NCBI RefSeq assembly: GCF_033118175.1 | Contig: NW_026870888.1 | Span: 2,294,001 to 2,358,000 of the forward strand | Source of the DNA: Dama dama | Lineage: Eukaryota; Chordata; Mammalia; Artiodactyla; Cervidae | DNA length: 64,000 nt | Direction: 5' to 3' | Shown here: positions 1 through 10,547 of the stretch, in pieces | Position numbering within the stretch: the stretch's first letter is position 1 | How the letters are laid out: each line of letters begins with the position of its first letter | Position numbers and translations under genes: made by a program | The notes under the pieces: model-generated | Told to the model about the DNA's origin: nothing | Databases searched by the model: none | Seen by the model: only the letters and a program-made list of their open reading frames with translations

Positions 1-412
1 GAATGCTTCCAAAGGAGACGATGCCTGACTCCACTTGAAAATGGATAGGAGTCCCAGGATCCCTGTGGCACGGGGAAAGGGACACTGGGTCTCCCGCCTC
101 ACGTGGAGATGCATCCCAATTGCCATGCCAAGACTCGAGGAGAATCCCGAGTTGTCCCTCGCACCTAAGAAGGAGTCCTGACGTCGCTGAACAAACACGT
201 GTCTGGAAGGGCCCTCCCCGTCGTTACTCGAGTATATACCACAGGTTCCGGCCGCAACTCGAGAAAAACCATGAGACTTCCCCCTCGCCGCGAGATGAAG
301 CCCGATTCCCGTGCACTGCGTGCACAGCAATTCCGTGTTTCACACCAAACGTGAAAGGAGCCTTGATTTCCTTGATGGCACTCCAAAGAAATCCCAAGAT
401 CACAGTCTCAAG
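1..412. repeat. Partial first monomer, cut by the window edge
   Basis: This is the 3' half of a monomer. It corresponds to consensus offsets from about 385 to the end and runs into the first complete monomer at 413. It carries subfamily A markers (CAATTGCC near 118). It also has private changes, such as GAGTTGTCCC where most copies read GAGGTGTCCC. The array therefore continues upstream of the window. Confidence 0.9.
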
Positions 413-829
413 TCTAGAGGGATCCTGAGATCACTGTAGCAAAACGAAAGGGCTCCGTGGACCCCAAATCAACTCGAGATGAGAGCTTATTCCCTGGATT
501 CGACTCAAGAGGAATACCAACTTTCCACAAGCACCTCAAGAGGAGGCTTCTCTCAGCTACAGGTATGTGAGAGGGACCCTGAATTTGTGGCCTCATGTGG
601 AATGGACAACGAGATGCTGTGACTCAAAGTAAGGCCGGATATCCCTGGAGTGAATTGAATGCAGCCTCGTCTTGCGTCTCCCAAGATGAAGGGATGTCTG
701 AATCCCCTGTGGAGATCACAGAGAAAGACCTCGTTCTCCGCCTCATCGCGACCAGAGGCCTCACATTCTTTGAAAACTCCAGAGGTCCGCGGAGATCAAT
801 GCTTCCAAAGGAGACGATGCCTGACTCCA

Positions 830-3800
830 CTTGAAAATGGATAGGAGTCCCAGGATCATTGCGGCACGTGGAAAGAGACCTTGGGTCTCCCGCCTCACGT
901 GGAGAGGCCTCCCAATTGCCATACCAAGACACGAGGAGAATACCGAGGTGTCCCTCGCACCTAGGCAGGAGTCCTGACGTCGCTGAACAAACACGTGTCT
1001 GGAAGGGCCCTCCCCTTCGTAACTCGAGAATATACCCCAGGTTCCGGCCGCAACTCGAGGAAAATCATGAGACTTCCCCCTCGCCACGAGATGAGGCCCG
1101 ATTCCCCTGCAGTGCGTGCAGAGCAATTCCATGTTCCACATCAAACCTGAAAGGAGCCTTGATTTGCTTGATGGCACTCCAGAGAAAACCCAAGATCACT
1201 GTCTCAAGTCTAGAGGGATCCTGAGGTCACTGTAGCAACACGAAAGGGCTCCGTGGACCCCAAATCAACTCAAGATGAGAGCTTAGTCCCTGGCTTCGAC
1301 TCAAGAGGAATACCAACTTTCCACAAACACCTCAAGAGGAGTCTTCTCTCAGCTACAGGTATGTGAGAGGGACCCTGAGTTTGTGGCCTCAAGTGGAAGG
1401 GACACCGAGATGCTCTGACTCGTAGTAAGGCCGGATATCCCTGCAGTGAATTGAATGCAGGATCATCTTGCATCTCCCAAGACGAATGGATGACTGAATC
1501 CCCTCTGGAGACCACAGAGAAAGACCTAGTTCTCCGCCTCATCGCGACAGGAGGCCTCACCTCCTTTGAAAACTCGAGAGGTCCGCGGAGATCAATGCTT
1601 CCAAAGGAGACGATGCCTGACTCCTCTTGAAAATGGATAGGAGTCCCAGGATCCCTGTGGCACGTGGAAAGGGACCCTGGGTCTCCCGCCTCACGTGGAG
1701 ACGCATCCCAATTGCCATGCCAAGACTCGTGGAGAATCCCGAGGTGTCCCTCGCACCTAGGTAGGAGTCCTGATGTCGCTGAACAAATACGAGCCTGGAA
1801 GGGCCCTCCCCGTCATAACTCGAGAATACACCCCAGGTCCCGGCCACAACTCGAGAAAAACCATGAGACTTCCCCCTCGCCCCGAGATGAGTCCCGATTC
1901 CCCTACACTGCGTTCAGAGCAATTCCATGTTAAAGATCAAACGTGAAAGGATCCTTGATTTCCTTGATGGCACTCTAGAGAAAACCCAAGATCACTGTCT
2001 CAAGTCTAGAGGGATCCTGAGGTCACTGTAGCAACACGAATGGGCTCCATGGACCGCAAATCAACTCCAGATGAGAGCTCAGTCCCTGGCTTCGACTCAA
2101 GAGGAATACCAACTTTCCACAATAACCTCAAGAGGAGGCTTCTCTCAGCTACAGGTATGGGAGAGGGACCCTGAGATTGTGGCCTCAAGTGGAATGGACA
2201 CCAAGATGCTCTGACTCGAAGTAAGGCCGGATATCCCTGCAGTGAATTGAATGCAGGCTCGTCTTACATCTCCCAAGACGAAGGGATGTCTGAATGCCCT
2301 GTGGACACCACAGAGAAAGACCTAGTTCTCTGCCTCTGCGCGACCGGAGGCCTCACATCTTTGAAAACTCGAGAGGTCCGTGGAGATCAATGCTTCCAAA
2401 GGAGACGATGCCTGACTCTTCTTGAAAATGGATAGGAGTCCCAGGATCATTGCGGCACGTGGAAAGAGACCTTGGGTCTCCCGCCTCACGTGGAGAGGCC
2501 TCCCAATTGCCATACCAAGACACGAGGAGAATACCGAGGTGTCCCTCGCACCTAGGCAGGAGTCCTGACGTCGCTGAACAAACACGTGTCTGGAAGGGCC
2601 CTCCCCTTCGTAACTCGAGAATATACCCCAGGTTCCGGCCGCAACTCGAGGAAAATCATGAGACTTCCCCCTCGCCACGAGATGAGGCCCGATTCCCCTG
2701 CAGTGCGTGCAGAGCAATTCCATGTTCCACATCAAACCTGAAAGGAGCCTTGATTTGCTTGATGGCACTCCAGAGAAAACCCAAGATCACTGTCTCAAGT
2801 CTAGAGGGATCCTGAGGTCACTGTAGCAACACGAAAGGGCTCCGTGGACCCCAAATCAACTCAAGATGAGAGCTTAGTCCCTGGCTTCGACTCAAGAGGA
2901 ATACCAACTTTCCACAAACACCTCAAGAGGAGTCTTCTCTCAGCTACAGGTATGTGAGAGGGACCCTGAGTTTGTGGCCTCAAGTGGAAGGGACACCGAG
3001 ATGCTCTGACTCGTAGTAAGGCCGGATATCCCTGCAGTGAATTGAATGCAGGATCATCTTGCATCTCCCAAGACGAATGGATGACTGAATCCCCTCTGGA
3101 GACCACAGAGAAAGACCTAGTTCTCCGCCTCATCGCGACAGGAGGCCTCACCTCCTTTGAAAACTCGAGAGGTCCGCGGAGATCAATGCTTCCAAAGGAG
3201 ACGATGCCTGACTCCTCTTGAAAATGGATAGGAGTCCCAGGATCCCTGTGGCACGTGGAAAGGGACCCTGGGTCTCCCGCCTCACGTGGAGACGCATCCC
3301 AATTGCCATGCCAAGACTCGTGGAGAATCCCGAGGTGTCCCTCGCACCTAGGTAGGAGTCCTGATGTCGCTGAACAAATACGAGCCTGGAAGGGCCCTCC
3401 CCGTCATAACTCGAGAATACACCCCAGGTCCCGGCCACAACTCGAGAAAAACCATGAGACTTCCCCCTCGCCCCGAGATGAGTCCCGATTCCCCTACACT
3501 GCGTTCAGAGCAATTCCATGTTAAAGATCAAACGTGAAAGGATCCTTGATTTCCTTGATGGCACTCTAGAGAAAACCCAAGATCACTGTCTCAAGTCTAG
3601 AGGGATCCTGAGGTCACTGTAGCAACACGAATGGGCTCCATGGACCGCAAATCAACTCCAGATGAGAGCTCAGTCCCTGGCTTCGACTCAAGAGGAATAC
3701 CAACTTTCCACAATAACCTCAAGAGGAGGCTTCTCTCAGCTACAGGTATGGGAGAGGGACCCTGAGATTGTGGCCTCAAGTGGAATGGACACCAAGATGC

Positions 3801-4039
3801 TCTGACTCGAAGTAAGGCCGGATATCCCTGCAGTGAATTGAATGCAGGCTCGTCTTACATCTCCCAAGACGAAGGGATGTCTGAATGCCCTGTGGACACC
3901 ACAGAGAAAGACCTAGTTCTCTGCCTCTGCGCGACCGGAGGCCTCACATCTTTGAAAACTCGAGAGGTCCGTGGAGATCAATGCTTCCAAAGGAGACGAT
4001 GCCTGACTCTTCTTGAAAATGGATAGGAGTCCCAGGATC
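830..4039. repeat. Recent dimer duplication (period 1,591 bp)
   Basis: Bases 830-2448 match 2421-4039 without a difference in any stretch I compared. All translated frames over the two copies agree. The match begins just after a mismatch at 828-829 versus 2419-2420. It ends where 2449 (A) differs from 4040 (C). Private variants shared by both copies include GGATCATTGCGG near 850 and 2440, and TGTTAAAGATC near 1928 and 3519. The event duplicated exactly two monomers in tandem and is one of the youngest in the window. Confidence 0.85.
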
Positions 4040-6779
4040 CCTGTGGCACGTGGAAAGGGACCCTGGGTCTCCCGCCTCACGTGGAGACGCGTCCCAATTG
4101 CCATGCCAAGACTCGAGGAGAATCCCGAGGTGTCCCTCGCACCTAGGCAGGAGTCCTGACGTCGCTGAACAAACAGGTGCCTGGCAGGGCTTTCCCCGTC
4201 GTAACTCGAGAATATACCCCAGGTTCCGGCCGCAACTCTTGAAAAACCATGAGACTTCCCCCTCACCGCGAGGTGAGGCCCGATTCCCCTACACTGCGTG
4301 CAGAGCAATTCCGTGTTCCACATCAAACGTGAAAGGATCCTTGATTTCCTTGATGGAACTCCAGAGAAAACCCAAGATCACTCTCTCAAGTCTAGAGGGA
4401 TCCTGAGATAACTGTAGCAACACGAAAGGTCTCCGTGGACCGCAAATCAAATCGATATGAGAGCTTAGACCCTGGCTTTGACTCAAGAGGAATACAAACT
4501 TTCCACAAGTACCTCAAGAGTAGGCTTCTCTCAGCTACAGGTATGGGAGAGGGACCCTGAGATTGTGGCCTCAAGTGGAATGGACACCAAGATGCTCTGA
4601 CTCGAAGTAAGGCCGGATATCCCTGCAGTGAATTGAATGCAGGCTCGTCTTGCATCTCCCAAGACGAAGGGATGTCTGAATGCCCTGTGGACACCACAGA
4701 GAAAGACTTCGTTCTCCGCCTCAACGCGACCGGAGACCGCACATCCTTTGAAAACTCGAGAGGTCCGCAGAGATCAATGCTTCCAAAGGAGACGATGCCT
4801 GACTCCTCTTGAAAATGGATAGGAGTCCCAGGATCCCTGTGGCACATGGTAAGGGACCCTGGGTCTCCCTCCTCACGTGGAGACCCGTCCCAATTGCCAT
4901 GCCAAGACTCGAGGAATATCCCGAGGTGTCCCTCGCACCTAGGCAGGAGTCCTGAAGTCGCTGAACAAACACGTGTCTGGAAGGGCCCTCCCCGTCGTAA
5001 CTCGAGAATATACCCCAGGTTCCGACGGCAACTCGAGAAAAACCATGAGACTTCCCCCTCGCCGCGAGATGAGGCCCGATTCCCCTGCACTGCATGCAGA
5101 GCAATTCCGTGTTCCACATCAAACGTGAAAGGAGCCTTGATTTCCTTGATGGCACTAAAGAGAAAACGCAAGATCACTGTCTCAAGTCTAGAGGGATCCT
5201 GAGGTCACTGTAGTAACACGAAAGCGCTCCGTGGACCCCAAATCAACTCGAGATGAGAGCTTAGTCCCTGGCGTCAACTCAAGAGGAATACCAACTTTCC
5301 ACAAGCACCTCAAGAAAAGGATTCTCTCAGCTGCAGGTATGTGAGAGGGACCCTGAGTTTGTGGCCTCAAGTGGAGTGGACACCGAGATGCTCTGACTCG
5401 AAGTAAGGCCGCATATCCCTGCAGTGAATTGAATGCAGGCTCGTCTTGCATCTTCCAAGACGAAGTGATGTCTGAGTGCCCTGTGGAGACCACATAGATA
5501 GACCTAGTTCTCCACCTCATCGCCAGCAGAGGCCTCACATCCTTTGAAATCTCGAGAGGTGCGCGGAGATCAATGCTTCCAAAGGAGATGATGCCTGACT
5601 CCTCTTGAAAATGGATAGGAGTCCCAGGATCCCTGTGGCACGTGGAAAGGGACACTGTGTCTCCCGCCTAACGTGGAGACGCCTCCCAATTGCCATGCCA
5701 AGACTCGAGGAGAATCCCGAGGTGTCCCTCGCACCTAGGAAGGAGTCCTGACGTCGCTGAATAAACACGTGTCTGGAAGGGCCCTCAACGTCGTAACACG
5801 AGAATATACCACAGGTTCCGGCCGCAACTCGAGAAAAACCATGAGACTTCCCCCTCGCCTGCGAGATGAGGCCTGATTCCCCAGCACTGCATGCAGAGCA
5901 ATTCCGTGTTCCACATCAAACGTTAAAGGAGCCGTGATTTCCTTGGTGGCACTCCAGAGAAAACCCAAGATCACTGTCTCAAGTCTAGAGGGATCCTGAG
6001 GTCAATGTAGCAACACAAAAAGGCTCCATGGACCCCAAATCAACTCGAGATGAGAGCTTAGTCCCCGTCTTCAACTCAAGAGGAATACCAGCTTTCCACA
6101 AGCACCTCAAGAGGAGGCTTCTCTCAGCTACAGGTATGTGAGAGGAACCCTGAGGTTGTGGCCTTAAGTGGAATGGACACCGAGATGCTCTGACTCGAGG
6201 TAAGGCCGGATATCCCAGCAGTGAATTGAATGCAGGCTCGTCTTGCATCTCCCAAGACGAAGGGATGTCTGAATCCCCTGTGGAGACCACAGAGAAAGAC
6301 CTCGTTCTCCGCCTCTTCACGACCGGAGGCCTCACATCCTTTGAAAACTCGAGAGGTCCGCGGAGATCAATACTTCCCAAGGAGCCGATGCCTGACTCCT
6401 CTTCAAAATGGACAGGAGTCCCAGGATCCCTGTGGCACGTGGAAAGGGACCCTGGGTCTCGCGCCTCACGTGGAGACGCGTCCCAATTGCCATGCCAAGA
6501 CTCGAGGAGGTACCCGAGGTGTCCCTCGCACCTAGGCAGGAATCCTGACTTCGCTGAAAAAACACGTGTGTGGAAGGGCCCTCCCCGTCGTAACCCGAGA
6601 ATATATCCCAGGTTCCGGCCGCAACTCGAGAAAAACCATGAGACTTCCCCCTCGCAGCGAGATGAGGCCTGATTCCTCTGCACTGCGTGCAGAGCAATTC
6701 CTTGATCCACATCAAACGTGAAAGGAGCCTTGATTTCCTTGATGGCACTCCAGAGCATAGCCAAGATCACTGTCTGAAG

Positions 6780-7575
6780 TCTAGAGGGATCCTGAGGTCA
6801 GTGTAGCAACACGAAAGTGCTCTGTTGTCCCCAAATCAACTCGAGATGAGAGCTTAGTCCCTGGCTTCGACTCAAGAGGAATACCAACTTTCCCCAAGCA
6901 CCTCAAGAGGAGGCTTCTCTCAGCTACAGGTATGTGAGAGGGACCCTGAGTTTGTGGCCTCAAGTGGAATGGACACCGAGATGCTCTGACTCGAAGTAAG
7001 GCAGGATATCCCTGCAGTGAATTGAATGCAGGCTCGTCTTGCATCTCTCAAGACGAAGGGATGTCTGAATCCCCTGTGGAGACCACAGAGAAAGACCTCC
7101 TTCTCCGCCTCATCGCGACCGGAGGCCTCACATCCTTTGAAAACTCGAGAGGTCCGCGGAGATCAATGCTTCCAAAGGAGACGATGACTGACTCCTCTTG
7201 AAAATGGATAGGAGTCCCAGGATCCCTGTGGCACGTGGAAAGGGAACCTGGGTCTCCCGCCTCATGTGGAGACGCGTCCCAATGGCCATGCCAAGACTCG
7301 AGGAGAATCCCGAGGTGTCCCTCGCACCTAGGCAAGAGTCCTGACGTCGCTGAAGAAACACGTGTCTGGAAGGGCCCTCCCCGTCGTAATTCGAGAATAT
7401 ACCCCAGGTTCCGGCCGCAACTCGATAAAAACCATGAGACTTCCCCCTCGCCGCGAGATGAGGCCCGATTCCCCTGCAGTGCGTGCAGAGCAATTCCGTG
7501 TTCCACAACAAACATGAAAGGAGCCTAGATTTCCTTAATGGCACTCCAGAGAACACCCAAGATCACTGTCGCAAG
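6780..7575. repeat. Hybrid A-to-B monomer
   Basis: The first 270 or so bases carry A states: CTTAGTCC near 6854, CCAACTTTCC near 6883, CGAAGTAAGG near 6991 and TCAAGACG near 7048. From about 7280 it carries B states (CCAATGGCC near 7279 and GAACACCC near 7551). The switch lies between about 7,056 and 7,278. This is what an unequal crossover or conversion tract ending inside a monomer would leave. It marks the boundary between the flanking A block and the homogenised B block. Confidence 0.7.
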
Positions 7576-8371
7576 TCTAGAGGGATCCTGAGGTCACTGT
7601 AGCAACACGAAAGTGCTCCGTGTACCCCAAATCAACTCGAGATGAGAGCTTCGTCCCTGGCTTCGACTCAAGAGGAATACCCACTTTCCACAAGCACCTC
7701 AAGAGGAGGCTTCTCTCAGCTACAGGTATGTGAGAGGGACCCTGAGTTTGTGGCCTCAAGTGGAATGGACACCGAGATGCTCTGACTCGAAGGAAGGCCG
7801 GATATCCCTGCAGTGAATTGAATGCAGGCTCGTCTTGCATCTCCCACGACGAAGGGATGTCTGAATCCCCTGTGGAGACCACAGAGAAAGACCTAGTTCT
7901 CCGCCTCATCGCGACCGCAGGCCTCACGTCCTTTGAAAACTCGAGAGGTCCGCGGAGATCAATGCTTCCACAGGAGACTATGCCTGACTCCTCTTGAAAA
8001 TGGATAGGAGTCCCAGGATGCCTGTGGCACATGGAAAGGGACCCTGGGTCTCCCCCCTCACGTGGAGACGCGTCCAAATGGCCATGCCAAGACTCGAGGA
8101 GAATCCCGAGGTGTCCCTCGCACCTAGGCAGGAGTCCTGACGTCGCTGAAGAAACACGTGTCTGGAAGGGCCCTCCCCGTCGTAACTCGAGAATATACCC
8201 CAGGTTCCAGCCGCAACTCGAGAAAAACCATGAGACTTCCCCCTCGCCGGGAGATGAGGCCCGATTCCCTTGCACTGCGTGCAGAGCAATTCCGTGTTCC
8301 ACATCAAACATGAAAGGACCCTTGATTTCCTTGATGGCACTCCAGAGAACACCCAAGATCACTCTCTCAAG
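7576..8371. repeat. Representative monomer showing 31-bp subrepeats
   Basis: Subrepeat starts, read by eye as offsets from 7576, are 0, 31, 60, 91, 122, 153, 179, 210, 241, 269, 300, 329, 364, 395, 425, 454, 481, 517, 548, 579, 610, 641, 672, 704, 735 and 766. Most steps are exactly 31, with a few of 26 to 36 from small indels. The commonest opening is CTCGAG, CTCAAG or CTCGAA. Examples are at 7636, 7667, 7698, 7755, 7786, 7940, 8093, 8186 and 8217. The 796-bp unit therefore arose by amplification of an ancestral short repeat of about 31 bp, later frozen into a long monomer. It also holds repeated restriction palindromes (XhoI, SacII, MluI, BamHI and EcoRV next to PstI in most copies). These would give clean ladders in a digest. 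Confidence 0.85.
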
Positions 8372-10414
8372 TCTAGAGGGATCCTGAGGTCACTGTAGCA
8401 ACACAAAAGTGCTCCGTGGACCCCAAATCAACTCGACATGAGAGCTTCGTCCCTGGCTTCGACTCAAGAGGAATACCCACTTTCCACAAGTACCTCAAGA
8501 GGAGGCTTCTCTCAGCTACATGTATGTGAGAGGGACCCTGAGTTTGTGGCCTCAAGTGGAATGGACACCAAGATGCTCTGACTCGAAGGAAGGCCGGATA
8601 TCCCTGCAGTGAATTGAATGCAGGCTCGTCTTGCATCTCCCACGACGAAGGGATGTCTGAATCCCCTGTGGAGACCACAGAGAAAGACCTAGTTCTCCGC
8701 CTCTTCGTGACTGGAGGCCTCACGTCCTTTGAAAACTCGAGAGGTCCGCGGAGAACAATGCTTCCAAAGGAGACGATGCCTGACTCCTCTAGAAAATGAA
8801 ACGGAGTCCCAGGATCCCTGTGGCACGTGGAAAGCGAACCTGGGTCTCCCGCCTCACGTGGAGACGCGTCACAATGGCCATGCCAAGACTCGAGGAGAAT
8901 CCCGAGGTGTCCCTCGCACCTAGGCAGGAGTCCTGACATCGCTGAACAAACACGTGTCTGGAAGGGCCCTCCCCGTCGTAACTCATGAATATACCCCAGG
9001 TTCTGGCCGCAACTCGAGAAAAACCATGAGACTTCCCCCTCGCCGCGAGATGAGGCCCGATTCCCCTGCACTGCGTGCAGAGCAATTCCGTGTTCCACAT
9101 CAAACATGAAAGGAGCCTTGATTTCCTTGATGGCACTCCAGAGAACACCCAAGATCACTGTCTCAAGTCTAGAGGGATCCTGAGGTCACTGTAGCAACAC
9201 GTAGGGCTCCATGGACCCCAAATCAACTCGAGATGAGAGATTCTTCCCTGGCTTCGACTCAAGAGGAATACCCACTTTCCACAAGCACGTCAGGAGGAGG
9301 CTACTCTCATCTAAAGGTATGTGAGAGGGACCCTGAGTTTGTGGCCTCAAGTGGAATGGACACCGAGATGCTCTGACTCGAAGGAAGGCCGGATATCCCT
9401 GCAGTGAATTTAATGCAGGCTCGTGTTGCATCTCCCACGACGAAGGGATGTCTGAATCCCTTGTGGAGACCACAGAGAAAGACCTAGTTTTCTGCCTCAT
9501 CGCGACCGGAGGCCTCACGTCCTTTGAAACCTCGAGAGGTCCGCGGAGATCAATGCTTCCAAAGGAGACTATGCCTGACTCCTCTTGAAAATGGATAGGA
9601 GTCGCAGGATCCCTGTGGCACGTGGAAAGGGACCCTGGGTCTCCCGCCTCACGTGGAGACGCGTCCCAATGGCCATGCCATGACTCGAGGAGAATCCCGA
9701 GGTGTCCCTCGCACCTAGGCAGGAGTCCTGACGTCGCTGAAGAAACACGTGTCTGGAAGGGCCCTCCCCGTCGTAACTCGAGAATATACCCCAGGTTCCG
9801 CCTGCAACTCGAGAAAAACCATGAGACTTCCCCCTCGCCGTGAGATGAGGCCCGATTCCAATGCACTGCGAGCAGAGCAGTTCCGTGTTCCACATCAAAC
9901 ATGAAAGGAGCCTTGATTTCCTTGATGGCACTCCAGAGAACACCCAAGATCACTGTCTCAAGTCTAGAGGGATCCTGAGGTCACTGTAGCAACACAAAAG
10001 GGCTCCGTGGACCCCAAATCAATTCGAGACGAGAGCTTCGTCCCTGGCTTCGACTCAAGAGGAATACCCACTTTCCACAAGCACCTCAAGAGGAGGCCTC
10101 TCTCAGCTACATGTATGTGAGAGGGACCCTGAGTTTGTGGCCTCAAGTGGAATGGACACCGAGATGCTCTGACTCGAAGGAAGGCCGGATATTCCTGCAG
10201 TGAATTGAATGCAGGCTCTTCTTGCATCTCCCACGACGAAGGGATGTCTGAATCCCCTGTGGAGACCACAGAGAAAGACCTAGTTCTCCGCCTCATCGTG
10301 AGTGGAGGCCTCACGTCCTTTGAAAACTCGAGAGGTCCGCGGAGACCAATGCTTCCAAAGGAGACCATGCCTGACTCCTCTAGAAAATGGATAGGAGTCC
10401 CAGGATCCCTGTGG

Positions 10415-10547
10415 CACGTGGAAAGCGACCCTGGGTCTCCCGCCTCACGTGGAGACGCGTCCCAATGGCCATGCCAAGACTCGAGGAGAATCCCGAGGTG
10501 TCCCTCGCACCTAGGCAGGAGTCCTGACATCGCTTAACCAACACGTG
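10415..10547. promoter_or_regulatory. Cluster of three CACGTG E-box palindromes (repeated in most monomers)
   Basis: CACGTG occurs at 10415-10420, 10446-10451 and 10542-10547. The first two are exactly 31 bp apart and the third lies 96 bp further on, so they sit in related positions of the 31-bp subrepeats. The same trio recurs in most monomers (for example 11,9xx-12,1xx and 32,690-32,817), giving an estimated two hundred or so copies. CACGTG is the canonical site of bHLH-ZIP factors such as USF and MYC/MAX. Nothing in the sequence shows that it is bound. Methylation of the central CpG would normally block such binding. Confidence 0.3.

Larger units (their letters stand above)
1..7050. repeat. 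Subfamily A monomer block
   Basis: Monomers here share diagnostic states that differ from most of the array: AGCTTAGTCC (not AGCTTCGTCC), ATACCAACTT (not ATACCCACTT), CGAAGTAAGG (not CGAAGGAAGG), TCCCAAGACG (not TCCCACGACG), CCAATTGCCAT (not CCAATGGCCAT) and GAGAAAACCCA (not GAGAACACCCA). Copies differ from one another more than copies in the central block do, apart from the local dimer duplication at 830-4039. The same states return at 42.7-48.1 kb, at 52.1-53.7 kb and in the last monomer beside the array end. Confidence 0.75.

Noticed and set aside
1664..1933. Plus-strand open frames of about 60-183 codons in every monomer
   Set aside because: These are shadows of the satellite sequence, overlapping the antisense frames. 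Lengths and ends change with each small indel, and there is no conserved start context or family similarity.
4392..5177. Minus-strand open frame of 261 codons, repeated in many monomers, as a gene family
   Set aside because: It matches the satellite monomer exactly, recurs with the satellite period and is broken by one- and two-base indels in most copies. I recognise no domain in it, and other frames of the same DNA are equally open.
7662..7678. CENP-B box
   Set aside because: CTTCGACTCAAGAGGAA fits 7 of the 9 essential positions of NTTCGNNNNANNCGGGN, and CCCGATTCCCCTGCA on the other strand also fits 7 of 9. CpG at the CGGG end is missing, so binding is unlikely; matches at this level are expected in GC-rich repeats.
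7667..7697. 31-bp regular motifs as CRISPR repeats or binding-site iterons
   Set aside because: Subrepeats are contiguous, degenerate and continuous through 61 kb. They are the internal structure of the satellite monomer.
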